61,990 nt of DNA from Bifidobacterium myosotis (lineage in GTDB: Bacteria > Actinomycetota > Actinomycetes > Actinomycetales > Bifidobacteriaceae): assembly GCF_002259745.1 (NCBI RefSeq), contig NZ_MWWW01000020.1, forward strand, positions 1 to 61,990. The letters are read 5' to 3'. Shown here one piece after another: positions 32,122-40,300 of the stretch (position 1 is its first letter; the number at the start of each line of letters is the position of its first letter). The notes below the pieces were generated by a model. That model was not told the DNA's origin. It saw only the letters and a list, made by a program, of their open reading frames with translations, and did no database searches. The position numbers were made by a program, and so were the translations under genes.

Positions 32122-32784
32122 TCAGTCTTTCTTGACGTTTTCGGGGGTGTCGATCTCGAACACGCCGTAGCTCCAGCCGTGACGGTGGTAGACCACGGAC
32201 GGGCGACCGGTCTCCTTGTTCACGAACAGGAAGAAGTCGTGTCCGATAAGCTCCATCTCGTACAGGGCCTCGTCGATGCTCATCGGCTCGGCGATGTGCA
32301 GCTTGCGACGGATGACGATCGGGGTGTCGCCGACCTGGACCTCCACGGATTCGCCGGGGCCGAGATCCGAGGCGACCGCAGCCTGCGGGCTGTTGTTCGG
32401 CTCCTCCTCCGATTCCTCCACCTCGGGCTCCGGAGCGGCCACGCCCAGATCCACCGGGACCGGGTTCGTGTAGCCGCGACGGTGGTCCTTGCGGCGGTCG
32501 CGGGTGCGACGCAGACGAAGGGTGAGCTTGTCCAGCGCCATGTCCAGCGCGCTGAACTCGTCCGTGCTGGAGGCCTCCGCACGTACCACGGTGCGGCCGG
32601 CGATAACGGTAATCTCCACGCGCTTGGCGGTATCGGCCTGACGCGGGTTGCCCTCATGGGTCAGCACGATCTGCGCGCGCTGTGCATCCGGGGCGATAGC
32701 GGTCACACGATTCATCTTGGTCTCAACCACATCACGGAACCTCTGCTTGACCTGCGTGTGGCGTCCGGTAACGACGATTTCCAT
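32122..32784 (-). CDS. hpf: Ribosome hibernation-promoting factor, long form
   Basis: 220 residues. The N-terminal S30AE domain (MEIVVTGRHTQVKQRFRDVV split as MEIVVTGRHTQVK and QRFRDVVETKMNRV) and the C-terminal dimerisation domain (EPMSIDEALYEMELIGHDFF, FVNKETGRPSVVYHRHGWSYG) define the long form that pairs 70S ribosomes into inactive 100S dimers in stationary phase. An acidic, Glu-rich linker joins them. AGGAGG lies 5 nt before the ATG. The promoter probably lies 80 bp upstream. It lies between rnpB and secA on the same strand. Confidence 0.95.
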   Translation of the reverse strand: MEIVVTGRHTQVKQRFRDVVETKMNRVTAIAPDAQRAQIVLTHEGNPRQADTAKRVEITVIAGRTVVRAEASSTDEFSALDMALDKLTLRLRRTRDRRKDHRRGYTNPVPVDLGVAAPEPEVEESEEEPNNSPQAAVASDLGPGESVEVQVGDTPIVIRRKLHIAEPMSIDEALYEMELIGHDFFLFVNKETGRPSVVYHRHGWSYGVFEIDTPENVKKD

Positions 32785-32863
32785 GTTGACCTCCTATTTG
32801 ACTCAAGCGGTGTTGCCCGCTATATGCGTCCCGTACAGCATCATTACCGTGCGGGTAAGTTTC

Positions 32864-32869
32864 ATTGTA
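32864..32869 (-). promoter_or_regulatory. Probable -10 element of hpf
   Basis: TACAAT on the minus strand, 80 bp upstream of the hpf start. No convincing -35 box is visible, so this is a weak call. Confidence 0.35.
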
Positions 32870-33001
32870 GACGAACTCTGCGTAAACAGTCGGCAACTCG
32901 CCCAGAGCATGATGTTTCTTTCCTGAGCGAATCATGAATGGCGAATCATGAATACACGTCGTCGCTGGCGAAACACGATGCGGGAAAGACCATGAAGTGT
33001 G

Positions 33002-33375
33002 ATGAGACCTCTTATACCCCGGGTTCTGTCGTGTCGCGCGCGAACGCACGGCACGGATGACCATCCATCTCGACCTGACGTTGCCGTCAGGCTCTAGCAG
33101 CCTACCCGATGACACGGGCGAGCAGCCCTTACCGCCATCTGCTTGGCCTTGCTCCCGATGAGGCTTGCCATGCGGCCGACTGTTGCCAGCGGCCCGGTGG
33201 TCTCTTACACCGCCGTTTCACCCTTACCCGTCGAGGACGGGCGGTCTGTTCTCTGTTGCGCTATCTCTCAGGTCGCCCTGGGCGGACGTTATCCGCCATC
33301 GTGCTCTGCGGAGCCCGGAAGTTCCTCAGCCGATCCCAATGAAGGTCACGGCCGCGGTCATCAAGAGGTCTCAAG
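33002..33375 (-). ncRNA. rnpB: RNase P RNA (bacterial type A)
   Basis: The minus strand carries the conserved features of bacterial RNase P RNA. The 5' and 3' ends pair as GAGACCTCTT (33372–33363) with AAGAGGTCTC (33013–33004), forming helix P1. Conserved internal words include GGGTGAAACGGCGGTGTAAGAG (given in two halves: GGGTGAAACGGCGG, TGTAAGAG), GAGGAACTTCCGGGCTC near the 5' side and ACAGAACCCGGGGTATAAG near the 3' end. It is the catalytic subunit that trims tRNA 5' leaders. Ends are approximate. A TATAAT box lies 7 nt upstream. Confidence 0.95.
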
Positions 33376-33381
33376 CGGACT

Positions 33382-33387
33382 ATTATA
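33382..33387 (-). promoter_or_regulatory. -10 element of rnpB
   Basis: A consensus TATAAT on the minus strand, about 7 nt before the predicted 5' end of the RNase P RNA. The -35 region is weak. Confidence 0.7.
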
Positions 33388-33455
33388 CATAGCCCTTGGA
33401 GAAGCCCACGGAAGCTCTCCCATCAGAGGGAGCCACGATGATCAAGCCGCCGAAC

Positions 33456-34301
33456 TCAGTTGAAGAGCTCGGCGGCGACGCGACGCAGGGTCTCCGGATT
33501 GTGGCCCTTGCGACCACCGGCGGCCCAGAAGCGGCGTTGACGAACCTGACGGTCAAGCCCCTGCGTCTTGCGAGCAGTACGTCGGCCAAGCTCCCAAGCG
33601 GCATCCTCGAACACACCCTGCCGCTCCGCCTCGTCCAGGACCTGTACGGCAAGCGCGCGGTCCACGCCTTTGCGATCGAGCTCCATCGCCGCGCCGCGAC
33701 GGCCCATCATGCGACCGGCGCATACCCGGACCACCGATTCGGCGTAGTCATGGTCGTTGATCAGCAGCAGATCCACCATGCGTTCGACGACCCGTTCCAC
33801 CACGGCCTCGTCAAACCCTTTGCCCAGCAGCCGGTCCCGCAACGCCCCCGATGAGCGCGGCGCCGCATCAAGCAATCGCAGGGCGGCTTCACGGCAGGTG
33901 TCCTCAGCGTTCCGGTCATCGACGGCGACATCATTGGATACAACACCAGCAGTTGCGACACCATCAGCTGCGACACCAGCGGTTCCGGCATCATCGGCTG
34001 CGGCATCAACAGCGCTATCGCCCACGGACCCATAGCGAATTGCCGGCCGACCGAATCGCATGGCCCGCGCACCGGTCACAGTCCTCGTGCTCGACGAAGC
34101 CTTCGAAGTCTCCAAAGCCTTCGGAACCCCAGAAGCTTCAGAAACTCCAGAAGCCCCAGAACGACCCGGGACCCCTCCGAGCTCCGGAGTGCTTCCGAAC
34201 CCGCCGCGAGGTATATGGGCGACCGGTTCGGAAGGCTCATCGTCTTCGCTCCTCCGAATCAATACGGGATTGGCACGAAGGAACGCTTCAGCGTCGATCA
34301 T
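33456..34301 (-). CDS. recX: RecX, modulator of RecA
   Basis: 281 residues. The C-terminal 150 have the RecX helical-repeat pattern (DLLLINDHDYAESVVRVCAG, AMELDRKGVDRALAVQVLDE, GVFEDAAWELGRR). RecX caps and limits RecA filaments. The N-terminal 115 residues are unrelated, low in complexity and rich in Ala, Ser and Val, with near-repeats such as SGASGVSEASGVPKALETSKAS (two halves: SGASGVSEASG, VPKALETSKAS). It starts 5 bp after the recA stop codon, so it is translated with recA and shares its SOS control. Confidence 0.9.
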   Translation of the reverse strand: MIDAEAFLRANPVLIRRSEDDEPSEPVAHIPRGGFGSTPELGGVPGRSGASGVSEASGVPKALETSKASSSTRTVTGARAMRFGRPAIRYGSVGDSAVDAAADDAGTAGVAADGVATAGVVSNDVAVDDRNAEDTCREAALRLLDAAPRSSGALRDRLLGKGFDEAVVERVVERMVDLLLINDHDYAESVVRVCAGRMMGRRGAAMELDRKGVDRALAVQVLDEAERQGVFEDAAWELGRRTARKTQGLDRQVRQRRFWAAGGRKGHNPETLRRVAAELFN

Positions 34302-34306
34302 ATGCG

Positions 34307-35515
34307 TCAGGCCTTGGCCGCCGCGTCCTTGGCCGCATCGGCCGTCTTGGACGACTTGGCGGTCTGCCTTGCGGCGGCGGCCTTGTCGTCCTTGGCCGCG
34401 TCGGCGGCTGCGGCCTCGCTCGCCGCTGCCGCCGCGGCCGCCTCCTCATCCTCGGCGAACTGGTCGGACGGGGCTATCAGGCCGAACTCCGCCTTGACCT
34501 TGTTCTCGATTTCCTCGGTGATGGCCGGGTTGTCCTTGAGGAACTGACGAACCTTCTCGCGGCCTTGGCCGAGCTGGTCGCCTTCGTAGGTGAACCACGA
34601 ACCGGACTTCTTGACCACGCCGACCTGCTGGGCCATGTCGATGACCGAGCCTTCACGGGAGATGCCCTCGCCGTAAAGCATGTCGAATTCGGCGGACTTG
34701 AAGGGCGGGGCCATCTTGTTCTTGACCACCTTGACGCGGGTACGGTTGCCCACGGCCTCGTCGCCGTTCTTGATGGTCTGGATGCGGCGGATGTCGAGTC
34801 GGACGGAGGCGTAGAACTTGAGTGCCTTACCGCCGGTGGTGGTTTCCGGGTTGCCGAAGAACACGCCGATCTTCTCGCGTAGCTGGTTGATGAAGATGGC
34901 GGTGGTGCCGGCCTGCGACAGGGCGCCGGTCATCTTGCGCAGGGCCTGGCTCATGAGGCGGGCCTGCAGACCCACATGGCTGTCGCCCATATCACCGTCA
35001 ATCTCGGCCTTGGGCACCAGCGCCGCCACCGAGTCGATGACGATGACGTCCAAGGCGCCGGAACGAATGAGCATATCCGCGATTTCAAGCGCCTGTTCGC
35101 CGTTATCGGGCTGGGAGACGATGAGCGAGTCAGTGTCCACGCCAAGCTTGCGGGCATAGGCGGGATCGAGGGCGTGCTCGGCGTCGATGTATGCGGCCAC
35201 GCCGCCCTTCCGCTGGGCATTGGCCACCACATGCAACGCCAATGTGGTCTTACCCGAGGATTCGGGGCCGTAGATCTCCACGATACGCCCCTTGGGAAGA
35301 CCTCCGATGCCGAGGGCCATGTCCAAGGCGAGCGACCCGGTGGAGATCACCTCCACGTTCTGCTCGGGGCGATCGCCAAGACGCATTGCGGAGCCCTTGC
35401 CAAAGCTCTTCTCCACCTGGGCGAGCGCTGTATCCAGCGCGGCCTTGCGCTTGGGATCGATCTCATGCTTGTCCGGAGCGGCCTGCTCCTTGGCCGCTTT
35501 GTTCTCAACTGCCAT
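34307..35515 (-). CDS. recA: Recombinase RecA
   Basis: 402 residues. Walker A GPESSGKT is at 83–90; the Walker B stretch [20 protein letters not shown] (LDVIVIDSV then [11 protein letters not shown]) and the DNA-binding loop [20 protein letters not shown] with [20 protein letters not shown] (both given as words) are canonical. It forms filaments on single-stranded DNA for strand exchange and SOS induction. The C-terminal tail after about 340 is Glu-rich and then Ala/Lys-rich, longer than in Escherichia coli. I start it at ATG 35515 with AAGGAG upstream. A perfect LexA box lies 222 bp upstream. recX follows. Confidence 0.98.
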   Translation of the reverse strand: MAVENKAAKEQAAPDKHEIDPKRKAALDTALAQVEKSFGKGSAMRLGDRPEQNVEVISTGSLALDMALGIGGLPKGRIVEIYGPESSGKTTLALHVVANAQRKGGVAAYIDAEHALDPAYARKLGVDTDSLIVSQPDNGEQALEIADMLIRSGALDVIVIDSVAALVPKAEIDGDMGDSHVGLQARLMSQALRKMTGALSQAGTTAIFINQLREKIGVFFGNPETTTGGKALKFYASVRLDIRRIQTIKNGDEAVGNRTRVKVVKNKMAPPFKSAEFDMLYGEGISREGSVIDMAQQVGVVKKSGSWFTYEGDQLGQGREKVRQFLKDNPAITEEIENKVKAEFGLIAPSDQFAEDEEAAAAAAASEAAAADAAKDDKAAAARQTAKSSKTADAAKDAAAKA

Positions 35516-35712
35516 GTTCTTCTCCTTATCGAAGTCGTGTGCGGACAGGTCGCCTTCCACCGTAGAGAAGGCCCGTCCGCCACATCGGGCGGGGCGAACC
35601 ATGTGGTTCCAGCTCCGGTTCCCAAACGGGCCGAAACCCCCTGCGCCCCGTCAAGACAAGGCGTACGGCATTTGGCGAGCACCCATCGCACACGGGCGTG
35701 GCTGCCTGTCAC

Positions 35713-35750
35713 TGTGGATAACTATACCTCAAGATGCGAACATTTGTTCG
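35713..35750 (-). promoter_or_regulatory. recA promoter with LexA (SOS) box and a DnaA-box word
   Basis: CGAACATTTGTTCG (35737–35750) is a perfect actinobacterial/Gram-positive SOS box. On the minus strand TATAGT (35726–35721) is a good -10, so the box overlaps the -35 region and LexA would block initiation. TTATCCACA (35721–35713), a perfect DnaA-box word, lies over the start point. The transcript would have a leader of about 200 nt. Confidence 0.85.
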
Positions 35751-35892
35751 ATTACGGATTATCGAGTGTCGCGCCCGCCGATACCAACGGCCCATCCGAA
35801 CGATACCGTCCACCAAGACAATCCTCACGGGGTACCACCACAACGAGCCACCCAGACAAGCCAACGGCGTATCGGCCCGGCACAACGAGCCG

Positions 35893-36126
35893 TCACCGAA
35901 CGGGCATGGGCGGCGCGTTATGGTCGTGGCCCCAGCGTCGGGAATCCGGCACCTCCATCTGGTCACACAGCACGTTCCACACCACGCGAGGCTCCTCCCC
36001 CGCGTCCAGCGCCTCGACCGCGGTCATGTTCGCCAATTTCGGCATCCGCTGGTCCCTGGCCAGCGACCGGCCATAGGTGCGACCGAACACCTCCTCGACC
36101 AGCTCCCAGAATTCCCGTTCATGCAT
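35893..36126 (-). CDS. DUF3046 protein
   Basis: 77 residues from the ATG at 36126, beginning MHEREFWELVEEVFGRTYGR. This N-terminus, the following SLARDQ and the Ala/Val-rich middle (TAVEALDAGEEPRVVW) are the hallmark of the small actinobacterial DUF3046 family, usually encoded immediately upstream of recA, as here. The function is unknown. The longer frame to 36267 has an improbable Cys-rich N-terminus and is not used. Confidence 0.85.
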   Translation of the reverse strand: MHEREFWELVEEVFGRTYGRSLARDQRMPKLANMTAVEALDAGEEPRVVWNVLCDQMEVPDSRRWGHDHNAPPMPVR

Positions 36127-36300
36127 GCCCACCAGTGTGCCACCACCCACGGGACACCTGCACGGAACATGCGAGAGGACGAATCGCCACATACCGTACG
36201 GCGGCACGCGGCACGACGAACATACGCACCGACACGACGCATATACGGCTACCATCCCAGAGCGCATGGGGAGGCAATCGAAAGCGCCCGAAGACGAAGA

Positions 36301-36330
36301 AAACCCGCCGCGTCATGCGACACAGCGGGT
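36301..36330 (-). terminator. Hairpin downstream of clgR
   Basis: AACCCGC (36301–36307) and GCGGGTT (36324–36330) form a 7-bp stem; on the minus strand it is followed by TTTCTTC. It lies in the 308-bp gap between clgR and DUF3046, which holds no other visible feature. Confidence 0.55.
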
Positions 36331-36434
36331 TCACACCATCATCGGACCGCAGCCTTCACCTCGTTCTTACATCCGGCCCATGCGACATCATGCCGCACAG
36401 GACGCAAACGCCACGGTCCACAGACGATCAGACG

Positions 36435-36941
36435 TCACCCCTGCACGGAATCCAGATAATCGGCCACCATGCGCAGCATCTGCGCGGTGGTGACGCCGAG
36501 CGCATCGGCAATCGAGCTGAGCAGTTCGGAGCTGGCCTCCTTCTGCCCACGCTCCACCTCGGACAGGTAGCCGAGCGACACACCGGCCTTCTCGGACACT
36601 TCGCGCAGCGTGCGGCGATCGCGCGTGCGCAAATCGCGCAACACATGACCGATGGCCTCGCGCAGGGATACCGCACGAGGCTCCTCGACAGTCACCGGCT
36701 GGGCGGCGGCACGCGGCTTGTATTCGGCGTCCTCCTCCTGCCACATGCGATCGCGAGCCGCCTGACGCTCATCCTTGGCCTTCTTAGCGGCCTGCGCCTT
36801 GAGCACCTGCTGCTGGGCGAACATCACCGCACGGCGCTGGGCCGGGGTCAGCTCGCGCATACGGGCGACGCCCGGCCGAACGGTCATCGGCTTGTTGGCG
36901 GTCACATTCATCTGCTCATCGACGCGGGTCATCGTTTCCAT
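36435..36941 (-). CDS. clgR: ClgR-type XRE-family regulator of Clp genes
   Basis: 168 residues. The C-terminal half carries an XRE helix-turn-helix ([20 protein letters not shown]) followed by [20 protein letters not shown], which is diagnostic of ClgR, the actinobacterial activator of clp protease genes. The N-terminal 80 residues are Gln/Ala/Lys-rich and likely helical. I start it at ATG 36941, about 8 nt after AAGGGG; starts at 36947 and 36932 are possible. Position between cinA and DUF3046–recA is the family's usual place, except that an MFS gene separates it from cinA here. Confidence 0.88.
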   Translation of the reverse strand: METMTRVDEQMNVTANKPMTVRPGVARMRELTPAQRRAVMFAQQQVLKAQAAKKAKDERQAARDRMWQEEDAEYKPRAAAQPVTVEEPRAVSLREAIGHVLRDLRTRDRRTLREVSEKAGVSLGYLSEVERGQKEASSELLSSIADALGVTTAQMLRMVADYLDSVQG

Positions 36942-37069
36942 CACCATCGCCCCTTTCAGGTCGGTTCAGCGTTCCTGCTATCTGCTATGTACAACACCGC
37001 GACCCCGCAGGTTTATTCCTGAAAACTTGCTGGTAATACACTCAAGTTTCGCTGAGCTGGTTGTCGCGG

Positions 37070-38419
37070 CTAGTCGGCGGCCTCGCCTCGGGTGATGAAC
37101 GGCATGCAGGAGAGGGCGAGCGCGAAGAGCACGACGGCGTAGATGAACATCCACCGATAGGAGCCTGTCGCCTGCTGGATGAGGCCGAAGATGGTCGGGC
37201 TGATGGCCGCGCCGAACGAGGTGGCGAGGTAGTAGTACGAGGTCATGGCGCCGGTGTGCTCAAGTCCGCCGAGCTCAGTAATCCACGGCAGTGCGTTGAC
37301 GATCACCAGAATCCAGAACACGCCGAACACGAACGCCAGATACGGCACCATGAACGGCCGGCCGAGCCACGGCATCGGCGCGAAGAGCACCGCGGAAAGC
37401 ACCAGACCGGCACTCATGGTGACCTTGCGGCCGAATCTGCTGCCGATGATGCCGGCCGGAATCGCGAACGCGAGCATGCCCACGGCATACCAGACCAGGT
37501 TGCCGCCGGCGACCGCCGCCTCCATGCCCAGATCATGCGTGGCATAGAGCGTGAAATAGGTCTCCACGGCGTTCCCGCCCATCGTGTACAGGAACAGCAC
37601 CAGCAGGATGAGCGCCAGACTGCGCCTGCCCTCGCGGTCGAGTTCCAGTCTCGGGGCGACGGCGTTTCTGAACTCGGTCCATGAGACGAACGGCAGACGG
37701 GCCTTCTCGCCGGGCTTAGTCACGAACTCCTCGTGTTCCCGCACCAGATGCATCAGCGCGGTGATGGCGGTCACCATGACCAGCGCGCCGGCGACGAACG
37801 CCGCGGACATGCCGAACCGCTTGTACAGCAGGCTGCCGCCGGCCAGTGCAATCACGTTGCCGATGGAGCCCATGAAGTTGATGATGCCGTTGGCCTTGCT
37901 GCGCAGGCGGGAGTCGGTCACGTCCGGCATGAGCGCCACGATCGGCGCGCGCGATGTGGCCATGACCAGCGCATACGCCACGATTGCCGCAACGGTGAGC
38001 GGCACGTTCGGCGCCAGCGAGATGAGCACGAGGAACAATGCGCCGAGCGGTATGGAGATCAGCGCGAACGGGAGGCGTCGGCCCCAGCGGGTGCGTACCT
38101 TGTCCGAAAGGATGCCGAAGAGCGGCTGGATGGTGAAGCCGCAGAAGTTGTCGATGCCCATGATCATGCCCACCACGGCGGTCGGCAGCATGAGGTCCTT
38201 GAGTTTGATGGGCACATAGGCGTTGTAAAGGGCCCATGCGGCGGATATGGCAAGGAAACCGAATCCGATGGAGAAGGTCTGCGCATAGTCGAGCTTCGGC
38301 GTGCGGCCGGCGGGAGCGCGGCCTGCGGGAATGCGGTCACTGCGGCCGATGCGGTCAATGGGGTCGTCGGGTTTCTGCGAATCGGCGGACATACCGGCAG
38401 CGCTGGGGGTCTGGTTCAT
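37070..38419 (-). CDS. MFS transporter, SLC45/GPH-like sugar permease
   Basis: 449 residues with about 12 transmembrane helices. The N-terminal block DYAQTFSIGFGFLAISAAWA, followed by YVPIKLKDLMLP and the FGILSDKVRTRWGRRLPF loop, resembles SLC45/sucrose-type and GPH sugar permeases. The start ATG at 38419 has AAGGA about 10 nt upstream. It lies between cinA and clgR, which are neighbours in many actinobacteria, so it may be an insertion into this conserved block. A disaccharide is a plausible cargo (inference). Confidence 0.8.
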   Translation of the reverse strand: MNQTPSAAGMSADSQKPDDPIDRIGRSDRIPAGRAPAGRTPKLDYAQTFSIGFGFLAISAAWALYNAYVPIKLKDLMLPTAVVGMIMGIDNFCGFTIQPLFGILSDKVRTRWGRRLPFALISIPLGALFLVLISLAPNVPLTVAAIVAYALVMATSRAPIVALMPDVTDSRLRSKANGIINFMGSIGNVIALAGGSLLYKRFGMSAAFVAGALVMVTAITALMHLVREHEEFVTKPGEKARLPFVSWTEFRNAVAPRLELDREGRRSLALILLVLFLYTMGGNAVETYFTLYATHDLGMEAAVAGGNLVWYAVGMLAFAIPAGIIGSRFGRKVTMSAGLVLSAVLFAPMPWLGRPFMVPYLAFVFGVFWILVIVNALPWITELGGLEHTGAMTSYYYLATSFGAAISPTIFGLIQQATGSYRWMFIYAVVLFALALSCMPFITRGEAAD

Positions 38420-38530
38420 GGTGCTCACATCCTTGTGTTGTAGCCGTTTCATCGGCCGGCATCGTTGCCGGGAGCCGACGTGGCGGTGAAGTTGCGGAAA
38501 ATATGCGGTGAACGGCCAGTTGGGCGGCCG

Positions 38531-39064
38531 CTACGACAGTCGCTCGTGCAGTTTTTGCAGCACGTTGAGGACGGTGGCGAGGCGGACTTCCTCGCGCGAG
38601 CCGGTGAGGTGCAGTTCGGCGGCTTCCACCAGCTCGTTGCGCCCTGCGACAAGCCCGGCCGGGATACGCAGTCCGATGTATACCAGTCCGGCGGGCTTGT
38701 CGCCGTCCGGGCCGGGACCAGCCACGCCGGTGGTGGACAGTCCGATGACCATGTCGCCGTATTCCGGCTGCGCGTACAGCCTCGCGGTGGCCGCCGCCAT
38801 CTGACGGGCGACTTCCGGGTGCACGGCGCCCTCCCGGTTCAGCAGGTCGCGGTCCACGCCGAGGATCGAGGCCTTGGCCTTGATGTCGTAGGTGACGGCT
38901 GAGCCGAGGAACACGTTGGATGCGCCGGGGATGCGCACGAAGGCGTCGGCGAGCAGGCCGCCGGTCAGCGATTCGGCGCAGGCGATTTTGGCGCCGCGCG
39001 CCTCGCAGGTCTTGAGAATCGCGGCGGCCAGGGTATCACAGGATTCACGTACGTCGTCAACCAT
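38531..39064 (-). CDS. cinA: CinA C-terminal domain protein (NMN amidohydrolase family)
   Basis: 177 residues comprising only the CinA C-terminal domain. Diagnostic blocks are KIACAESLTGGLLADAFVRI, YGDMVIGLSTTGVAGPGPDG and GLVYIGLRIP. The domain deamidates nicotinamide mononucleotide, recycling pyridine nucleotides, and in other bacteria is linked to competence and recA. I start it at ATG 39064, with AAGGAG 7 nt upstream. pgsA lies upstream on the same strand; a repeat-rich gap of 319 bp separates them. Confidence 0.92.
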   Translation of the reverse strand: MVDDVRESCDTLAAAILKTCEARGAKIACAESLTGGLLADAFVRIPGASNVFLGSAVTYDIKAKASILGVDRDLLNREGAVHPEVARQMAAATARLYAQPEYGDMVIGLSTTGVAGPGPDGDKPAGLVYIGLRIPAGLVAGRNELVEAAELHLTGSREEVRLATVLNVLQKLHERLS

Positions 39065-39155
39065 GTGCCGACTCCTTTCCGAACGTATCCGGGCCACGGA
39101 TTGCGTATGTTGCGGCGGGTGTGCGGGGATGCCGGGAGGCTCCCGTTGCGAAACC

Positions 39156-39366
39156 CTCAGTCACTTCGTGACAGCTCCCCTCGTAGAGGGGAGCCAACTG
39201 CGTGAACTTGGACGGACGGGCCAGTTCGGTGACAGCCGCACACAGAGGGAGCCCGACGGTGGCATTTGCGGCCGCAGCGGGAGCACGACAGCCCCCACAG
39301 GGGAACCACCCGCATCCACCCCGGCCAGACCGTCACCTCGTGACGCCTCCCTCAGAGAGGGAGACA
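39156..39366. repeat. Compound GCTCCCCTC/GAGGGGAGC repeat region
   Basis: GCTCCCCTC (39174–39182) and GAGGGGAGC (39186–39194) form a perfect 9-bp hairpin, preceded by GTCACTTCGTGAC, another small hairpin. Further partial copies (CACAGAGGGAGCC, GTCACCTCGTGACGCC, CCTCAGAGAGGGAG) continue to 39366. It lies between pgsA and cinA and probably terminates pgsA. Confidence 0.65.
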
Positions 39367-39383
39367 CGTTAAAACACAACCGT

Positions 39384-40061
39384 TTAGGCGGCTTTCTTGG
39401 AGCCGACGAACGTGTTGTAGAGGTAGATGCCGCCCGAGTAGAGGCACAGCACCAGAGATACGTAGATGACGGCGTAGGTGAGGAAGTAGTACGCGGTGAG
39501 CCAGAACGGCGTGGTCTGGCCGTTTTCGAGCGACCAGAACGGCAGCAGCAGCATGGACAGGCCGATGCACTGGAACAGGGTCTTGAGCTTGCCGGGCCAT
39601 TCGGCGGCGATGACCTTGCCGCCCGGGCGCTCCATCACGAAGAAGCGCATGACGGTGATGCCGAGCTCACGCACGAGGAAGAGGGCCACCACGACCCAGC
39701 CCCAGACCGCATTGCCGAACTCATGGAAGGCGGCCGCGACGATCAGAGCGCCGCAGGTGAGCAGCTTGTCGGCGATCGGGTCCATGAGCTTGCCCATTTC
39801 GGTCACCTGATTGTATTTGCGGGCCATCCAGCCGTCGATCTTGTCGGTCGCCGCCGCGATGATGAACAGCACCGCCGCGACCCAACGCAGGGTGAGGTTG
39901 TTCGCACCCCATGCGCCCGCCATGATGTCGAGCACAAGGAAGACGACCACGAGCACGATACGCGAGTAGGTCACCAGGTTCGGCGGCGCGTTCCAGCCGT
40001 CGAAGAGCGACGATTTGGGCGATGACTGCTTGTCCACGGTGTTCTCATTCATAGAGTTCAC
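39384..40061 (-). CDS. pgsA: CDP-diacylglycerol–glycerol-3-phosphate phosphatidyltransferase
   Basis: 225 residues, several transmembrane helices. The CDP-alcohol phosphatidyltransferase signature DKIDGWMARKYNQV…MGKLMDPIADKL carries the DGxxAR(x)8Gx3Dx3D metal-binding pattern. The enzyme makes phosphatidylglycerol phosphate, the first committed step to phosphatidylglycerol and cardiolipin. A GTG at 40061 sits 4 nt after GGGGG; an in-frame ATG at 40052 is the alternative start. ftsK lies upstream on the same strand, 239 bp away. Confidence 0.93.
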   Translation of the reverse strand: MNSMNENTVDKQSSPKSSLFDGWNAPPNLVTYSRIVLVVVFLVLDIMAGAWGANNLTLRWVAAVLFIIAAATDKIDGWMARKYNQVTEMGKLMDPIADKLLTCGALIVAAAFHEFGNAVWGWVVVALFLVRELGITVMRFFVMERPGGKVIAAEWPGKLKTLFQCIGLSMLLLPFWSLENGQTTPFWLTAYYFLTYAVIYVSLVLCLYSGGIYLYNTFVGSKKAA

Positions 40062-40300
40062 ATTACCCCCACACTGATACGTAGTATGACTGAAAGCTGA
40101 TTATCCGCTCATGGAATGCCGCCAGAAGCCTGTGACTGACGAACGGACGAACGCCACTGCCGGACGGACGAAGAGATGCATTAGAGACCGCATGAATATA
40201 GAGATATAGTCACGCGGATAGGCGCAAACACAGACAGGCCTGTCGCCCCTGAGTCACCAACGTGAGGCCTCTGCCCAAGACGACAACCGCACGCCGCGAA

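Noticed and set aside
36948..37069. ClgR autoregulatory site upstream of clgR
   Set aside because: I could not find a convincing match to a known ClgR box in this region.
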